Origin: Hemileia vastatrix
Taxonomy: Eukaryota; Basidiomycota; Pucciniomycetes; Pucciniales; Zaghouaniaceae
NCBI GenBank assembly: GCA_030280995.1
Contig: JASXTE010000007.1
Span: forward strand, 19,259,501 to 19,323,500
Direction of reading: 5' to 3'
DNA: 64,000 bases
The translations under genes were made by a program, and so were the position numbers. Shown piece by piece: positions 13,040 through 23,800 of the stretch (its first letter is position 1; each line of letters opens with the position of its first letter). The notes below the pieces were generated by a model. That model worked only from the letters and a program-made list of their open reading frames with translations, had not been told where the DNA came from and did no database searches.

Positions 13040-13525
13040 ATCAATTACCAGGACTACTAATTAACTGAAATAATGAAAATATATCAATTATCAGGACTAA
13101 AAATAAACTGAAATAATTAATTAATAAAATTTTTAATCAATTAATTTACTAAGATATTGATATTATTTCTAACAGGTTTTCAAAAAAAATAATCTGAAAT
13201 AATAAATTAATAAATTAATTATCAGGATTAAAAATCAACTGAAATAATTAATAAGATTTCTTTACCAAATAACTAATTTATGTATTGTATATTTCTTAAT
13301 TAACAGGACTAAATTTCAACTTAAATAATTTATTAATATTATTTTTTAATCAAATAATTAATTTATATATTGTTATTATTTTAATTACCAGGACTAACTT
13401 TCAACTGAAATAATAAAATAATATTTTAATTATCAGGACAATATGTCAACTGAAATAATTAAATAATATAATTTTTTAATTTAATAAATTAAATTATATT
13501 ACTTCTAGGACTAAGAACAATGTTT
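13040..13525. repeat. Leader repeat array of element C (eight motif copies)
   Basis: Between the 5' LTR and gag the plus strand repeats a motif of the form CAGGACTAA-N(3-5)-TCAACTGAAATAAT. Copies start near 13047, 13098, 13171 (weak), 13229, 13301, 13389, 13432 and 13506, separated by A/T-only spacers. The same motif array sits in the same place in element D (53379-53800). In the sense of the element it reads ATTATTTCAGTTGA ... TTAGTCCTG. It does not code. Confidence 0.75.
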
Positions 13526-13756
13526 CTCTAACTTGGTCAACTAGGAAAAAAACTATATATCTGACAGCTCCCCCTATAATTTGAGCAATTTAATGCCAAC
13601 AACAGAGTTCTGAGTAAAAAAGATATATGTATATAATGAAATATGGACAGTGAGAACTACAGATAATAACCACTATAGTCACTACAAATGGATAGGACCA
13701 TTACACTTATATAAACCTTATATTTGGGGCAAGGTTTGAATACCAGTTGTTGCAAA

Positions 13757-14627
13757 AAGTTAGTCACATGCCTTTGATGTTCATTGTTTGTTGTTGATCC
13801 AAAAAATTTGTATAGGTGTTGGAGTTGATGGTCCCTTGTTTTCTGGCGTCAAGATAACAATGGGCTGACAACTATTTGGAAAGGCTCTCAGTTTTAAAGG
13901 GGTGCTTTTGGTCTAGAAGATTTTAAGGCGGTGCAACAGCAATGAAAGGTGAGGAAAACTCAAGATTACAAAAGGATGTAAATATTTTTTTCTTTTATAT
14001 TTTAATAGTCAATTAAAAGGTAAAAAAATTATTATTATTATTACTTTTAAAGCTTAGAAGTATGGAGATGTAAGTACTAAGGTATTAATAGTAGTAATAG
14101 ATGTGGTTTGTATATATTATAAATTTGTAAAGTAAGAATAGAATGAAATGAAAGAAAACAGCCAGATTGAGAGGCCTTATATAGGCAAAAAGGAGAGAAA
14201 CTACATAATGAAAATTCTATATACATGAGTATCAGAGAAAGAACAATTCCACATTTATAAATTTCAAATATTTAAAGTTCTTCTATAAATAATGTACCCA
14301 TATACAGTATTTATTTGTATATGTCCATTTTATTTGATTTATTTTATATTTCAGTAAATTTCAATGGAAAGATAAAAATAAAAATATTTGAATTAATATT
14401 TAGTAATTTTAGTTTTCTTTTGAGCTTTCATGAAGATTCTGTCACAGAATAAAAAATATGAGGAAACAATAGAATTATATCTTAACTTATTTTTACCTAT
14501 TGATTAGTTAAAATTGTATAAGTAATTTATAAAGTAAGTAAAAGTCATTAAATGAGAGGTAAAGGTGTATCTCTACTCTAGTAAATAATTAATTATTTAC
14601 TGTGTAAGTTTAGTAGCTTTTCTAACA
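13757..14627 (-). mobile_element. Element C 5' LTR
   Basis: It is homologous to the 3' copy at 5845-6585 and more weakly to the element D LTR. The outer end is CTAACA at 14622-14627 (minus TGTTAG, one change from TGTCAG). The inner end is placed near 13757 where the C and D leaders start to share GTTTGAAT-CCAGT (candidate primer-binding region 13736-13757). A TATA box (minus TATATAAGG) lies at 14175-14183. The two LTRs of C differ by many substitutions and indels, so the insertion is old. Confidence 0.75.
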
Positions 14628-14939
14628 GTGTTGGTCTTGCTTCTGGAATTGGTGGAAGGCACTAATGAAAATCTTCTCAGGCTGTTGTGCAAGATATTCC
14701 TGATGAGAAATCCCCACACTCATCTTTTGACAAAAAAAAACCCCCACAATGAGGAGAACCACAAATAAGAATTAGATTTCAAGTTTCTTAACCTGTTAAA
14801 ACCAAATATTTAGGATTAAAGTCAGTAACCAAATTGATGTATTTGATTCTTGAATATTTATTTTGATTTGAGTGTAATTTATGTAAAGTTTTTTTAGACA
14901 ATTTTAAGCATAATATCAGTTCTTGGTGAATTGTTTATT

Positions 14940-15075
14940 GGAAGACTCTTAAATAGCATGAGTTTCCAACAAAGAATCTCAAAGCTCCAGTTGAAACACT
15001 GTAGGATTTATTTTTATCATTTCCAGGATAAATTCACATTGTTCATCATCAAAAAAAGGGTGTCCCTGTAGCATT
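14940..15075 (-). pseudogene. DDE_3 transposase helix-turn-helix fragment
   Basis: The minus strand from about 15068 reads GHPFFDDEQCEFILEMIKIN followed by PTVFQLEL, a stop, then DSLLETHAI. This resembles the N-terminal DNA-binding region of Tc1/mariner-like transposases (DE...FI.E.L...PT.YL.EL). Two in-frame stops occur. It lies downstream of, not upstream of, the catalytic fragments at 15405-16205, so it belongs to another copy or a rearranged one. Confidence 0.5.
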
Positions 15076-15404
15076 TACCTATTTGGATTTTTAATAAAAA
15101 CTTTAATTCTTAATAAACATTTAACCAATAAGACAAATAATTGAAATGAATTTGAGATATGTCTTTTTCATTGAATTAATCAAGAATTTTGCTATCTAAT
15201 TAATTCATGGCAACATCTAATTAAAATGGAGGGTAAAATATTCCAAATAAACAATAACAGAAAAAAAAGTGTGAGCTTGGTGAAATAAGAATGAGAGGGA
15301 AAGAGAGTTTGAAGAAGAAAAGATATAATTTCTAATTCCTCTAAAAAAATAGAGATCAAAATATGATTACAAATTTCATTAGATGATATTTTTATTTCAT
15401 TTTT

Positions 15405-16205
15405 CCAAAAATCTAGAAATAAAAATTTTAGTAGTCATAGCAGACCTCATGCTACATATCCATAGGCTCTAAATAACTTATGGCTTAGAGAGCTTTTAAA
15501 GCTCATTCTTGAAAAACCCTCTTTGTTTTTAACATCATTCTTTTTCATCTGTAAATCACTGAGCACCCTTTAAAATATGAATTAAAAGACTTACATCCCA
15601 ATTCCATAGGATTGAAGTCAGGTGAATAGGAAGGCAAATGTATCAGAATGCTGGCAGCTTTATCAACTAAATTTTTGAAATTATTTCCACAATGGAAGGC
15701 TGAATTATTGAGAACCAAAAAAATTGAAAAATCTAGAAAAAAAATTATAGTAGTCATAGCAGAACTCATGCTACATATCCAAAGGCTCTAAATAACCTTT
15801 GGCTTAGAGAGCTTGTAAAATTCATTCTTGAAAATTATCTATGTTTTCACCATCACCTTTTTCATCTGTAAATCACTGAGCACCCTTTAAAATAGGAATT
15901 AAAAGACTTACATCCCATTTCTATATGATTAAATTCAAGTGAATAGGAAGGCAAATATATCAGAATGCTCCAGGCCTTATCTACTAATTTGTTAAAATAA
16001 GGATTCATTCTCATATGCAACAATTGAATAGTTTATAAAATTAAGCATAAAATTCTAAAACATTTTATAAAGTCAATTACATACCAAATACTTTTTTAAG
16101 AAGAGCTCATAATCAATTTTGAAAGTACATCCTTTATGGTCCATTGCTTGAGTTAAGCCACTAAGGGTGCTTTAAAAAAGAAGGCTCAAATGGTGATATT
16201 TTGTT
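15405..16205 (-). pseudogene. DDE_3 transposase relics with an internal 320-bp tandem duplication
   Basis: Two direct copies with a period of about 320 bp (from 15405 and 15727) share ATCTAGAAA, ACTCATGCTACATATCC and TGTAAATCACTGAGCACCC. The lower copy encodes, on the minus strand, LVLNNSAFHCGNNFKNLVDK and LPSYSPDFNPMELGCKSFNS, the second and third DDE_3 blocks. The upper copy has lost the segment between MNPY and LVDKA. Upstream, 16205-16085 reads LSGLTQAMDHKGCTFKIDYE then LFLKKYL, ending at a 5' splice site GTATGT (16083-16084). That is the same position relative to MNPYP as the intron of the 5340-5840 copy. Confidence 0.7.
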
Positions 16206-16734
16206 TTATGATAAAATCTGAACCATCATAAATAAGGCACAAGAGTTTGACTAGAAATATCACACTAATGTAGTTGACAAATAAATTATTAGCAGAGAGA
16301 ATAATATCAAGAGAGCAAAAATAAACCAGGAAAAACTAGTGACTCTGGGCTGTTATATTTATTGAAATTGAAGTGTTAGGATTTTTTTGAGAGGTTAGGA
16401 GGAGGAGTGCTATGGGTGCTATGCATTGTGAGAGGTGGAAGAGGAGATATTGCATAAGGGGGTTATATGGGGCAAGTGCAGTGGAGCGCTCCTCATCAGA
16501 CAACTTATATGGTAATCCAGTTACTTCTTGGTCTCATTGCTGTATCAGCATAGTTAGTCCCGCCTCACTGTTGCTAACCCCAACATAGTCAGTCTAGTTG
16601 GTCTCACTTCTTAGCAGCATAGTCAGTCATGTCCCAGGCTAGCTCCAGCCCTAGTAGTAGTCCACCTTCCTAGTTCTTAGAATGAAGGTTGTACTGGGAA
16701 ATTGATGATAGGCATGAGGCTGAAAAAAAATATA
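16206..16734. other. Non-coding, no gene seen
   Basis: No supportable reading frame. At 16500-16680 there is a short imperfect repeat of TTGGTCTCA-TGCTG...GCATAGT-AGTC. The segment is less AT-rich than the flanks. Confidence 0.5.
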
Positions 16735-19700
16735 TATATAAAATTAAAAATTTAAAATTAAAATTTAAAATTTAAAATTTAAAATTTAAAATTTAAAAAT
16801 TAAAATTTAAAATTTAAAATTTAAAATTTAAAATTTAAAATTAAAAATTAAAAATTAAAAATTAAAAATTAAAAATTAAAAATTTAAAATTTAAAATTTA
16901 AAATTTAAAATTTAAAAATTAAAAATTAAAAATTAAAAATTAAAAATTAAAAATTAAAAATTAAAAATTAAAAATTAAAAAATTAAAAATTAAAAAATTA
17001 AAAATTAAAAATTAAAAATTAAAAATTAAAAATTAAAAATTAAAAATTAAAAATTAAAAATTAAAAATTAAAAATTAAAAATTAAAAATTAAAAATTAAA
17101 AATTAAAAATTAAAAATAAAAAATTAAAAATTAAAAATTAAAAATTAAAAATTAAAAATTAAAAATTAAAAATTAAAAATTAAAAATTAAAAATTAAAAA
17201 TTAAAAATTAAAAATTAAAAATTAAAAATTAAAAATTAAAAATTAAAAATTAAAAATTAAAAATTAAAAATTAAAAATTAAAAATTAAAAATTAAAAATT
17301 AAAAATTAAAAATTAAAAATTAAAAATTAAAAATTAAAAATTAAAAATTAAAAATTAAAAATTAAAAATTAAAAATTAAAAATTAAAAATTAAAAATTAA
17401 AAATTAAAAATTAAAAAATTAAAAATTAAAATTTAAAATTTAAAATTTAAAATTTAAAATTTAAAATTTAAAATCAAAAATTTAAAAATTAAAAATTAAA
17501 AATTAAAAAGTAAAAAGTAAAAAGTAAAAAGTAAAAAGTAAAAAGTAAAAAGTAAAAAGTAAAAAGTAAAAAGTAAAAAGTAAAAAGCAAAAAGCAAAAA
17601 GCAAAAAGTAAAAAGTAAAAAGTAAAAAGTAAAAACTAAAAACTAAAAACTAAAAACTAAAAACTAAAAACTAAAAAGTAAAAACTAAAAAGTAAAAAGT
17701 AAAAATTAAAAAGTAAAAAGTATAAAGTAAAAAGTAAAAAGTAAAAAGTAAAAAGTAAAAAGTAAAAAGTAAAAAGTAAAAAGTAAAAAGTAAAAAGTAA
17801 AAAGTAAAAAGTAAAAAGTAAAAAGTAAAAAGTAAAAACTAAAAACTAAAAACTAAAAACTAAAAACTAAAAACTAAAAAGTAAAAAGTAAAAAGTAAAA
17901 AGTAAAAAGTAAAAAGTAAAAAGTAAAAAGTAAAAAGTAAAAAGTAAAAAGTAAAAAGTAAAAAGTAAAAAGTTAAAAGTTAAAAGGTAAAAAGTAAAAA
18001 GTAAAAAGTAAAAAGTTAAAAGTAAAAAGTTAAAAGTAAAAAGTAAAAAGTAAAAAGTAAAAAGTAAAAAGTAAAAAGTAAAAAGTAAAAAGTAAAAAGT
18101 AAAAAGTAAAAAGCAAAAAGCAAAAAGCAAAAAGTAAAAAGTAAAAAGTAAAAAGTAAAAACTAAAAACTAAAAACTAAAAACTAAAAACTAAAAACTAA
18201 AAAGTAAAAAGTAAAAAGTAAAAAGTAAAAATTAAAAAGTAAAAAGTAAAAAGTAAAATGTAAAAAGTAAAAAGTAAAAAGTAAAAAGTAAAAAGTAAAA
18301 AGTAAAAAGTAAAAAGTAAAAAGTAAAAAGTAAAAAGTAAAAAGTTAAAAGTTAAAAATTAAAAAGTAAAAAGTAAAAAGTAAAAATTTAAAATTTAAAA
18401 TTTAAAATTTAAAATTTAAAATTTAAAATTTAAAATTTAAAATTTAAAATTTAAAATTTAAAATTTAAAATTTAAAATTTAAAATTTAAAATTTAAAATT
18501 TAAAATTTAAAATTTAAAATTTAAAATTTAAAATTTAAAATTTAAAATTTAAAATTTAAAATTTAAAATTTAAAATTTAAAATTTAAAAATTAAAGATTA
18601 AAAATTAAAAATTAAAAATTAAAAATTAAAAATTAAAAATTAAAAATTAAAAATTAAAAATTAAAAATTTAAAATTTAAAATTTAAAATTTAAAATTTAA
18701 AATTTAAAATTTAAAATTTAAAATTTAAAATTTAAAAATTAAAAATTAAAAATTAAAAATTAAAAATTAAAAATTAAAAATTAAAAATTAAAAATTAAAA
18801 ATTAAAAACTAAAAACTAAAAACCAAAAACTAAAAAGTAAAAACTAAAAAGTAAAAAGTAAAAATTAAAAAGTAAAAAGTAAAAAGTAAAAAGTAAAAAG
18901 TAAAAAGTAAAAAGTAAAAAGTAAAAAGTAAAAAGTAAAAAGTAAAAAGTAAAAAGTAAAAAGCAAAAAGCCAAAAGCAAAAAGTAAAAAGTAAAAACTA
19001 AAAACTAAAAACTAAAAACTAAAAACTAAAAAGTAAAAACTAAAAAGTAAAAAGTAAAAATTAAAAAGTAAAAAGTAAAAAGTAAAAAGTAAAAAGTAAA
19101 AAGTAAAAAGTAAAAAGTAAAAAGTAAAAAGTAAAAAGTAAAAAGTAAAAAGTAAAAATTAAAAAGTAAAAAGTAAAAAGTAAAAAGTAAAAAGTAAAAA
19201 GTAAAAAGTAAAAAGTAAAAAGTAAAAAGTAAAAAGTAAAAAGTAAAAAGTAAAAAGTAAAAAGTAAAAAGTAAAAAGTAAAAAGTAAAAAGTAAAAAGT
19301 AAAAAGTAAAAAGCAAAAAGCAAAAAGCAAAAAGTAAAAAGTAAAAAGTAAAAACTAAAAACTAAAAACTAAAAAGTAAAAACTAAAAAGTAAAAAGTAA
19401 AAATTAAAAAGTAAAAAGTAAAAATTAAAAAGTAAAAAGTAAAAAGTAAAAAGTAAAAAGTAAAAAGTAAAAAGTAAAAAGTAAAAAGTAAAAAGTAAAA
19501 AGTAAAAAGTAAAAAGTAAAAAGTAAAAAGTAAAAAGTAAAAAGTAAAAAGTAAAAAGTAAAAAGTAAAAAGTAAAAAGTAAAAACTAAAAAGTAAAAAC
19601 TAAAAACTAAAAAGTAAAAACTAAAAAGTAAAAAGTAAAAAGTAAAAACTAAAAACTAAAAAGCAAAAAGTAAAAAGTAAAAAGTAAAAAGTAAAAAGTA

Positions 19701-19921
19701 AAAACTAAAAACTAAAAACTAAAAAGTAAAAAGTAAAAAGTAAAAAGTAAAAAGTAAAAAGTAAAAAGTAAAAAGTAAAAAGTAAAAAGTAAAAAGTAAA
19801 AAGTAAAAAGTAAAAAGTAAAAAGTAAAAAGTAAAAAGTAAAAAGTAAAAAGTAAAAAGTAAAAAGTAAAAAGTAAAAAGTAAAAAGTAAAAAGTAAAAA
19901 GTAAAAAGTAAAAAGTAAAAA
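16735..19921. repeat. 3.2-kb heptanucleotide satellite (AAAAANN)n
   Basis: The array is built of 7-bp units with poly-A cores that vary at the last two or three bases: TTTAAAA and AAAAATT in 16735-17500 and 18385-18800, and AAAAAGT, AAAAACT and AAAAAGC elsewhere. Short runs of AAAAAGC at 17587, 18112, 18961 and 19313 are each followed by AAAAAGT and then AAAAACT, which suggests a higher-order unit. Because 7 is not a multiple of 3, every frame stays open and repeats every 21 bp, giving spurious minus-strand frames with a FYFLLFT heptad. It does not match a TTAGGG-type telomere repeat. Confidence 0.95.
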
Positions 19922-20976
19922 TTATGCTGCCAAAAATTAAGTGGCACCTCCTAGCAGGTGCATATCTCTATATTCAGTTTTGATTTAACAGTAAATTTGA
20001 TTTGATGTTGCGCGAGCTAGTGTGCTCGTTGTTCAGTGTGCATTCTTTCGAGAAGAATTACAGCTGAGCTGAAATTGAGATAAGTCAAAGATAGGAATTG
20101 GCACTTGCTATCAGGTGCCCATGTTTTTTTTCTGGTGGTAAAAAGTAAAAAGTTAAAATGAAACATAGAAAAAATAAATAGAATTTCTTCACCTTTTTCA
20201 AAAAAAAAAACAAGATGTTCTATTTTTCTCATTTCATTTGATTAATCAATTAAAAATTTTCATTTTTTTATACTATTAATTTACCAAGTAATAAAACAAG
20301 TAAATCACTTTTTCACCATTTCCTTCCCAATACCCTTCTCACTTACATCCTAATTTTACTAAAATTATTAATCTGAGAAATATAAATTTCTAAAGTTTAC
20401 CTTAACCTTTACTTTCCTTTTTTATATTATTTTGTATTTTATGAAACTAAAAAACGTCAATTTTTTTTTCTGAAGAATAATTACTCAATATTATCTACAT
20501 ATTTCTTATTATGAATTAGAAGCTTTGATTTGATGATATCAAAGATAATAAAAAATGGCTTGAGAGATATAGAGGATACCCTTACACTTTTGGTGGTTAA
20601 TTGAAGTGTAAGCAATGAAGTGAGCACATTAGATTATTTTTTAAGATTGAATTTCAAAAAAGGATTCGCTCCACCAAATGATTGTGCTTTATAGATTTAT
20701 GCATAGATATAGATAGATAGTTAGTTACTAACACAGCCATTCCACCTATACTTTTGCTCTTTAGATTTACAACCGTATAATAGTTAAAATGAATAAGAAA
20801 ACAAAAAAAACGAATATATTATGTAATCGACCTAATAGGAATGTATATATGTACAACACTTAAGAGAAACAAGGTTTTTAGCTTATTTATTATCATTTTT
20901 AAAAAAGGTGCTGATAATAGCTTGAGACAAGGTCAATTTGAGTAGCAGAAGAGGACGGAGAGAAAACGTCCACATG
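19922..20976. other. AT-rich spacer, no gene seen
   Basis: No coding frame is supported. Two short near-palindromes with a shared AGGTGC theme occur at 19941-19960 and 20098-20120, and a stray AAAAAGTAAAAAGT at 20141-20154 resembles the adjacent satellite. Confidence 0.5.
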
Positions 20977-21560
20977 TCAAGCAGGTGCCATTTTGATGAT
21001 AGCTCCACGAAGCGAGTGTCCCCAACCACCTTTGAGCATCGTACGACAAACAGGGCAGCTTAACAAAACATAAATCAGAGTGGGGAGGGGTGATAAATGA
21101 TGAGACAGGATAGAAAAGGAGGGGAGAAAAGGGACGAACTTTCCATCTAGTTCAGCCCACCTACGAGGAGGGACATTAGCAGGAGGAGTTTCTTGCGAGA
21201 CGAGAGAAGCGGAGAGACAAGCGCCACAAGCGATATGACCACAGCTGGAATGAGCTGGTTAGTTAGTTAGAGAGATGAGCTAGGGAAGGGAAGATACCTA
21301 GTGATAGCGAGGGGAGTAGGGGGGCCTAGACATATTGCGCAGGAGATATTTGCGATGGAGAGAGGATGAATTTGAGGGAGAGGGATAGAGTTGTGGTTTG
21401 GAGTGGGAAGGGTGAGGTCGATGTGAAGGGGCGGGGGCGTGCTGGAGAGGGTGGAGAGGGAAAGTCTGCGCCGTTTGGGCGGGGGGGAGTTGGGGGTGGG
21501 GGACATGGATATGCAAGATGGGGGAGGAGGGCGGGGCGCTGGGTGAGTGAGGATATGCAA
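20977..21560 (-). CDS. Small RING-HC finger protein, three exons, SIM-like motif (possible SUMO-targeted E3)
   Basis: Exons (minus): 21560-21298, 21244-21161 and 21058-20977. Introns: 21245-21297 (53 bp, GTATCT...CCAG, with CTAAC) and 21059-21160 (102 bp, GTGGGC...TTAAG). The spliced frame is 142 codons plus TGA. It carries a complete RING: C74-x2-C77-x11-C89-x-H91-x2-C94-x2-C97-x19-C117-x2-C120. The exon joins fall between zinc ligands, and all phases agree, which is strong evidence that the gene is real. The Pro/Ser-rich N-terminus has KRRR at 29-32 (nuclear-signal-like) and IDLTL at 47-51, which fits a SUMO-interacting motif. The C-terminus after CPVCR is GGWGHSLRG. RING plus SIM suggests an Slx8/RNF4-like ubiquitin ligase; this is inference. 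The next ATG (codon 19) is an alternative start. The segment is GC-rich, unlike the flanking transposons. Confidence 0.8.
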
Positions 21561-21606
21561 CGTGCGATGGAGGGAGTGTGGATATGCAACGTGCGATCGA
21601 TTTCAG

Positions 21607-22224
21607 GCATCACTTGAAAGCATCAATCTATCATACCTTGAAAAGCCAGCATTATTGATACAGACATATAATCATGATGTGCATCATAATGAATTCAGTG
21701 TTAAAAAGGGTGTCTATATCATCAAAACTTTACCTTACCACCCCATAGATGCATCTAAATTCTTCAGAAGGCTTGATATTGAAATTCTAAAGGAACTTCA
21801 GTTAAGTGGTAAAGCTGGAAGAAGACAAGTTTGCAGATTACCAAGTACTCCAGTTCCATCAATGTTCCATAGGCCACCAAAAAACTTACCGATTGACTAC
21901 TATTGCCCTTATTGGTTCAACAATCTACAGTCAGGACAAAAATGCTCTTTAGCTGATATCTTTAATGTTTCCTTTCTTCAAGATGCATCCCAGTCCTTAC
22001 TTCCTGAAAGACATGTTGACAAAAAATTGAGTGATAAGAAATTCACTCTAAATTATTACGATGCTCTGGTTGATCAGTATGAATTAACTAACTCAGATAT
22101 AGAAGATGTCAATGGTGATAGTGATAGTCACAGTGATAAAGGTGATGACCATGATCAGGGCATGGATATTGAGAAGTCTAAAACTAATGAGGATGAAGAG
22201 GAAACTGAGGATGATGACAAATGA
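21607..22224 (+). CDS. Protein fragment with acidic tail, unrecognised
   Basis: An open frame of 205 codons follows a good 3' splice site (TTTCAG at 21601-21606), so I start the exon at 21607. The ATG at 21547 would overlap the RING gene's 5' end. The body is basic and aromatic (GVYIIKTLPYHPIDASKFFR), and the last 45 residues are Asp/Glu/Ser/Lys-rich. No upstream exon is visible: the RING gene begins 47 bp away on the other strand. The downstream Myb/SANT-like relic suggests a transposon-associated origin. I do not recognise the family. Confidence 0.45.
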   Translation, partial: ASLESINLSYLEKPALLIQTYNHDVHHNEFSVKKGVYIIKTLPYHPIDASKFFRRLDIEILKELQLSGKAGRRQVCRLPSTPVPSMFHRPPKNLPIDYYCPYWFNNLQSGQKCSLADIFNVSFLQDASQSLLPERHVDKKLSDKKFTLNYYDALVDQYELTNSDIEDVNGDSDSHSDKGDDHDQGMDIEKSKTNEDEEETEDDDK

Positions 22225-22301
22225 TGGTTTGTATGATGAGGGTAAGTTTGGGGATCTCTATGAGAAATGATTGAGATCACCAGAATTGGAGGATCTATAT
22301 A

Positions 22302-22545
22302 TTAGGGGGTAACAAAGTTGACCAATCCACAATTAAATTAATTGCAGATAAAAATCCATATACCCCAATTATCTTCTGCAATTATTTTTGCTAATAACTG
22401 GGTTATGAGACATTAGGGGGTATCAATGTTGACTGATCCACAATTAAATTAATTGCGGATAAAAATCCTTATACCCCAATTATCTTCCGCAATTATTTTT
22501 GCTAATAATTGGGTTATTAGACATTTTATGTGTCAAAGTTGACCT
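22302..22545. repeat. Two-and-a-bit tandem hairpin repeats (about 111 bp)
   Basis: Units start ATTAGGGGGTA-CAA-GTTGAC at 22302 and 22413, and a partial unit starts near 22523. Each full unit contains an inverted repeat with AATTGC(A/G)GATAA and TTATCTTC(T/C)GCAATT as arms. The two units differ by a compensating A-to-G and T-to-C pair (22346 with 22377; 22457 with 22488). A relative of the unit end occurs inverted near 55414-55435. Confidence 0.8.
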
Positions 22546-22960
22546 CTTATCCCACATTTTTCTACTCAATTTTTCATAACCACATCTTGGACAACTTTCT
22601 GCATATGTCAGCTTCCTTACCATGCTGCACCCTCCTAACCTCATCCCATTGCACAACTTTCTGTCATAACCACATCTTGTACTTTGTTCTGTATATGCCC
22701 ACATCTTGGACTACTTTCTGTATATGCCTTCTACCTTGCTCCACACTCCCATTCTCATCCCATCCTGTCTATTCTCTCCATTCAGAACCCCTTGCTATCT
22801 CATCTACTTGTTTCTCCTCCTCTTCATCTTCAATTATCTTAACATGCCTTGTAATCATAGATCTTCTCAAAGGCACCCTTCCCCAAGTTGTTCTTCAAAT
22901 CACACTTCTCCTTCTTTCCCCCACTCAGCCAATAAATAAAAGACTTTTCAATTAAAAAAA
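22546..22960. other. Pyrimidine-rich non-coding segment
   Basis: It contains three imperfect copies of ACCACATCTTG-AC-ACTTTCTG-ATATG (22578-22730) and C/T-rich DNA ending CCCCACTCAGCC near 22930. Open frames here have low-complexity content and no family signature. Confidence 0.4.
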
Positions 22961-23502
22961 GATGATCATCTCATACTTATCAACTGGCTGAAAACTAAAA
23001 CTAACTATGATTCTTGTTTTGGTACTGAAAATGCAACTAAAGTAGGATGGTCCCTGCATCAAAAGTAAATGGGTATCTACTAATGGCCAATGAATTACAG
23101 AATAAGACCATGGGAAGGATTAATATTTTACCTAAACAGATGTCTGAACGTTTCAAGCTTCACCAAGCCAAATACAAGAAGGCAAAGACTCTTTCATCTT
23201 CCACTGATTTTTGTATTACCAACATCAATATAAGTAAGGTCATAAAATCCATAGATGATAATGTTGAATCTTTATGTCCTTACCTTAAAGAGATGGATGC
23301 TATTTTGGAGAGCAAGCTGATATTAATCCTGCAAACATGTTGGATGGTGAAGATGCTATCTCTTAACTTGATGTCAAAACAGAACTTTTCCCATCCTCTT
23401 ACTCCACTCAAGCCTCCCCTGTTCTAAATTCAATGAATCTAGATAGCTTTACTATAGATTCTTATGGTGATTTAAACCAACCCAATCTAACTCACCTCAA
23501 CG
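22961..23502 (+). pseudogene. Myb/SANT-like protein relic (transposon-associated type)
   Basis: Conserved-looking segments lie in three frames. 22961-23040: DDHLILINWLKTKTNYDSCF then TKVGW. 23050-23310: SERFKLHQAKYKKAKTLSSS then TDFCI ... ESLCPYLKEMDAI. 23310-23502: EQADINPANMLDGEDAIS, a stop, LDVKTELFPSS. The order D-LL-WL--NY----G, then a basic helix with Y-KAK, CPY--MD and a NP---DGE tail, resembles Myb/SANT-like proteins common around rust-fungus transposons. Two frameshifts and a stop make it non-functional. The family call is from memory. Confidence 0.5.
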
Positions 23503-23800
23503 GGTATAACCAAAATTCATTCAAGTCAAGAATTTCACAAGTCTTATAAGAAATTTTGGTAGTACTCCCCCTTGAATTTTATTGAAGAAATTTTTACAAG
23601 TCAAAAATTTTACATGTTAGATTTCAAAATTTGGCAATAACCCCCCCCAGAATTTTATTGAAGTAAGGGGGGTGGGTATCACCAAAAATTTTACAAGTCA
23701 TCGATTTTGCATGTCAGATTTGAAAATTTGGCAACCCCCCCCCCCTGCATTTTATTGAAGTAAGGCATGGGAATCACCAAAATTCAATATAATTAAATAA
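23503..23800. repeat. Three degenerate tandem units of 85-105 bp with C/G runs
   Basis: Each unit holds TCACCAAAATT or ACCAAAATT, ACAAGTC, GATTT-AAAATTTGGCAA, a C-run (C5, C8 and C10) and TTTTATTGAAGTAAGG. The AAATTTTGG/CCAAAATT arms can pair within a unit. No coding frame. Confidence 0.6.

Noticed and set aside
16735..19921. Telomere-like array
   Set aside because: The unit is AAAAANN, not TTAGGG or a known fungal telomere variant, and the array is internal.
17867..19947. Long minus-strand frames with repeating FYFLLFT
   Set aside because: They arise because a stop-free 7-bp repeat is open in every frame; there is no start context, no composition of a real protein and no homology.
21547..21606. 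Upstream part of the plus-strand frame (MRICNVRWRE...) as protein N-terminus
   Set aside because: It is a short duplicated GATATGCAACGTGCGAT repeat antisense to the RING gene start; a 3' splice site at 21601-21606 gives a better exon start.
22530..22955. Cys/Ser-rich frames of 77-141 codons
   Set aside because: Low-complexity pyrimidine-rich DNA with internal repeats; no motif or splice context supports a gene.
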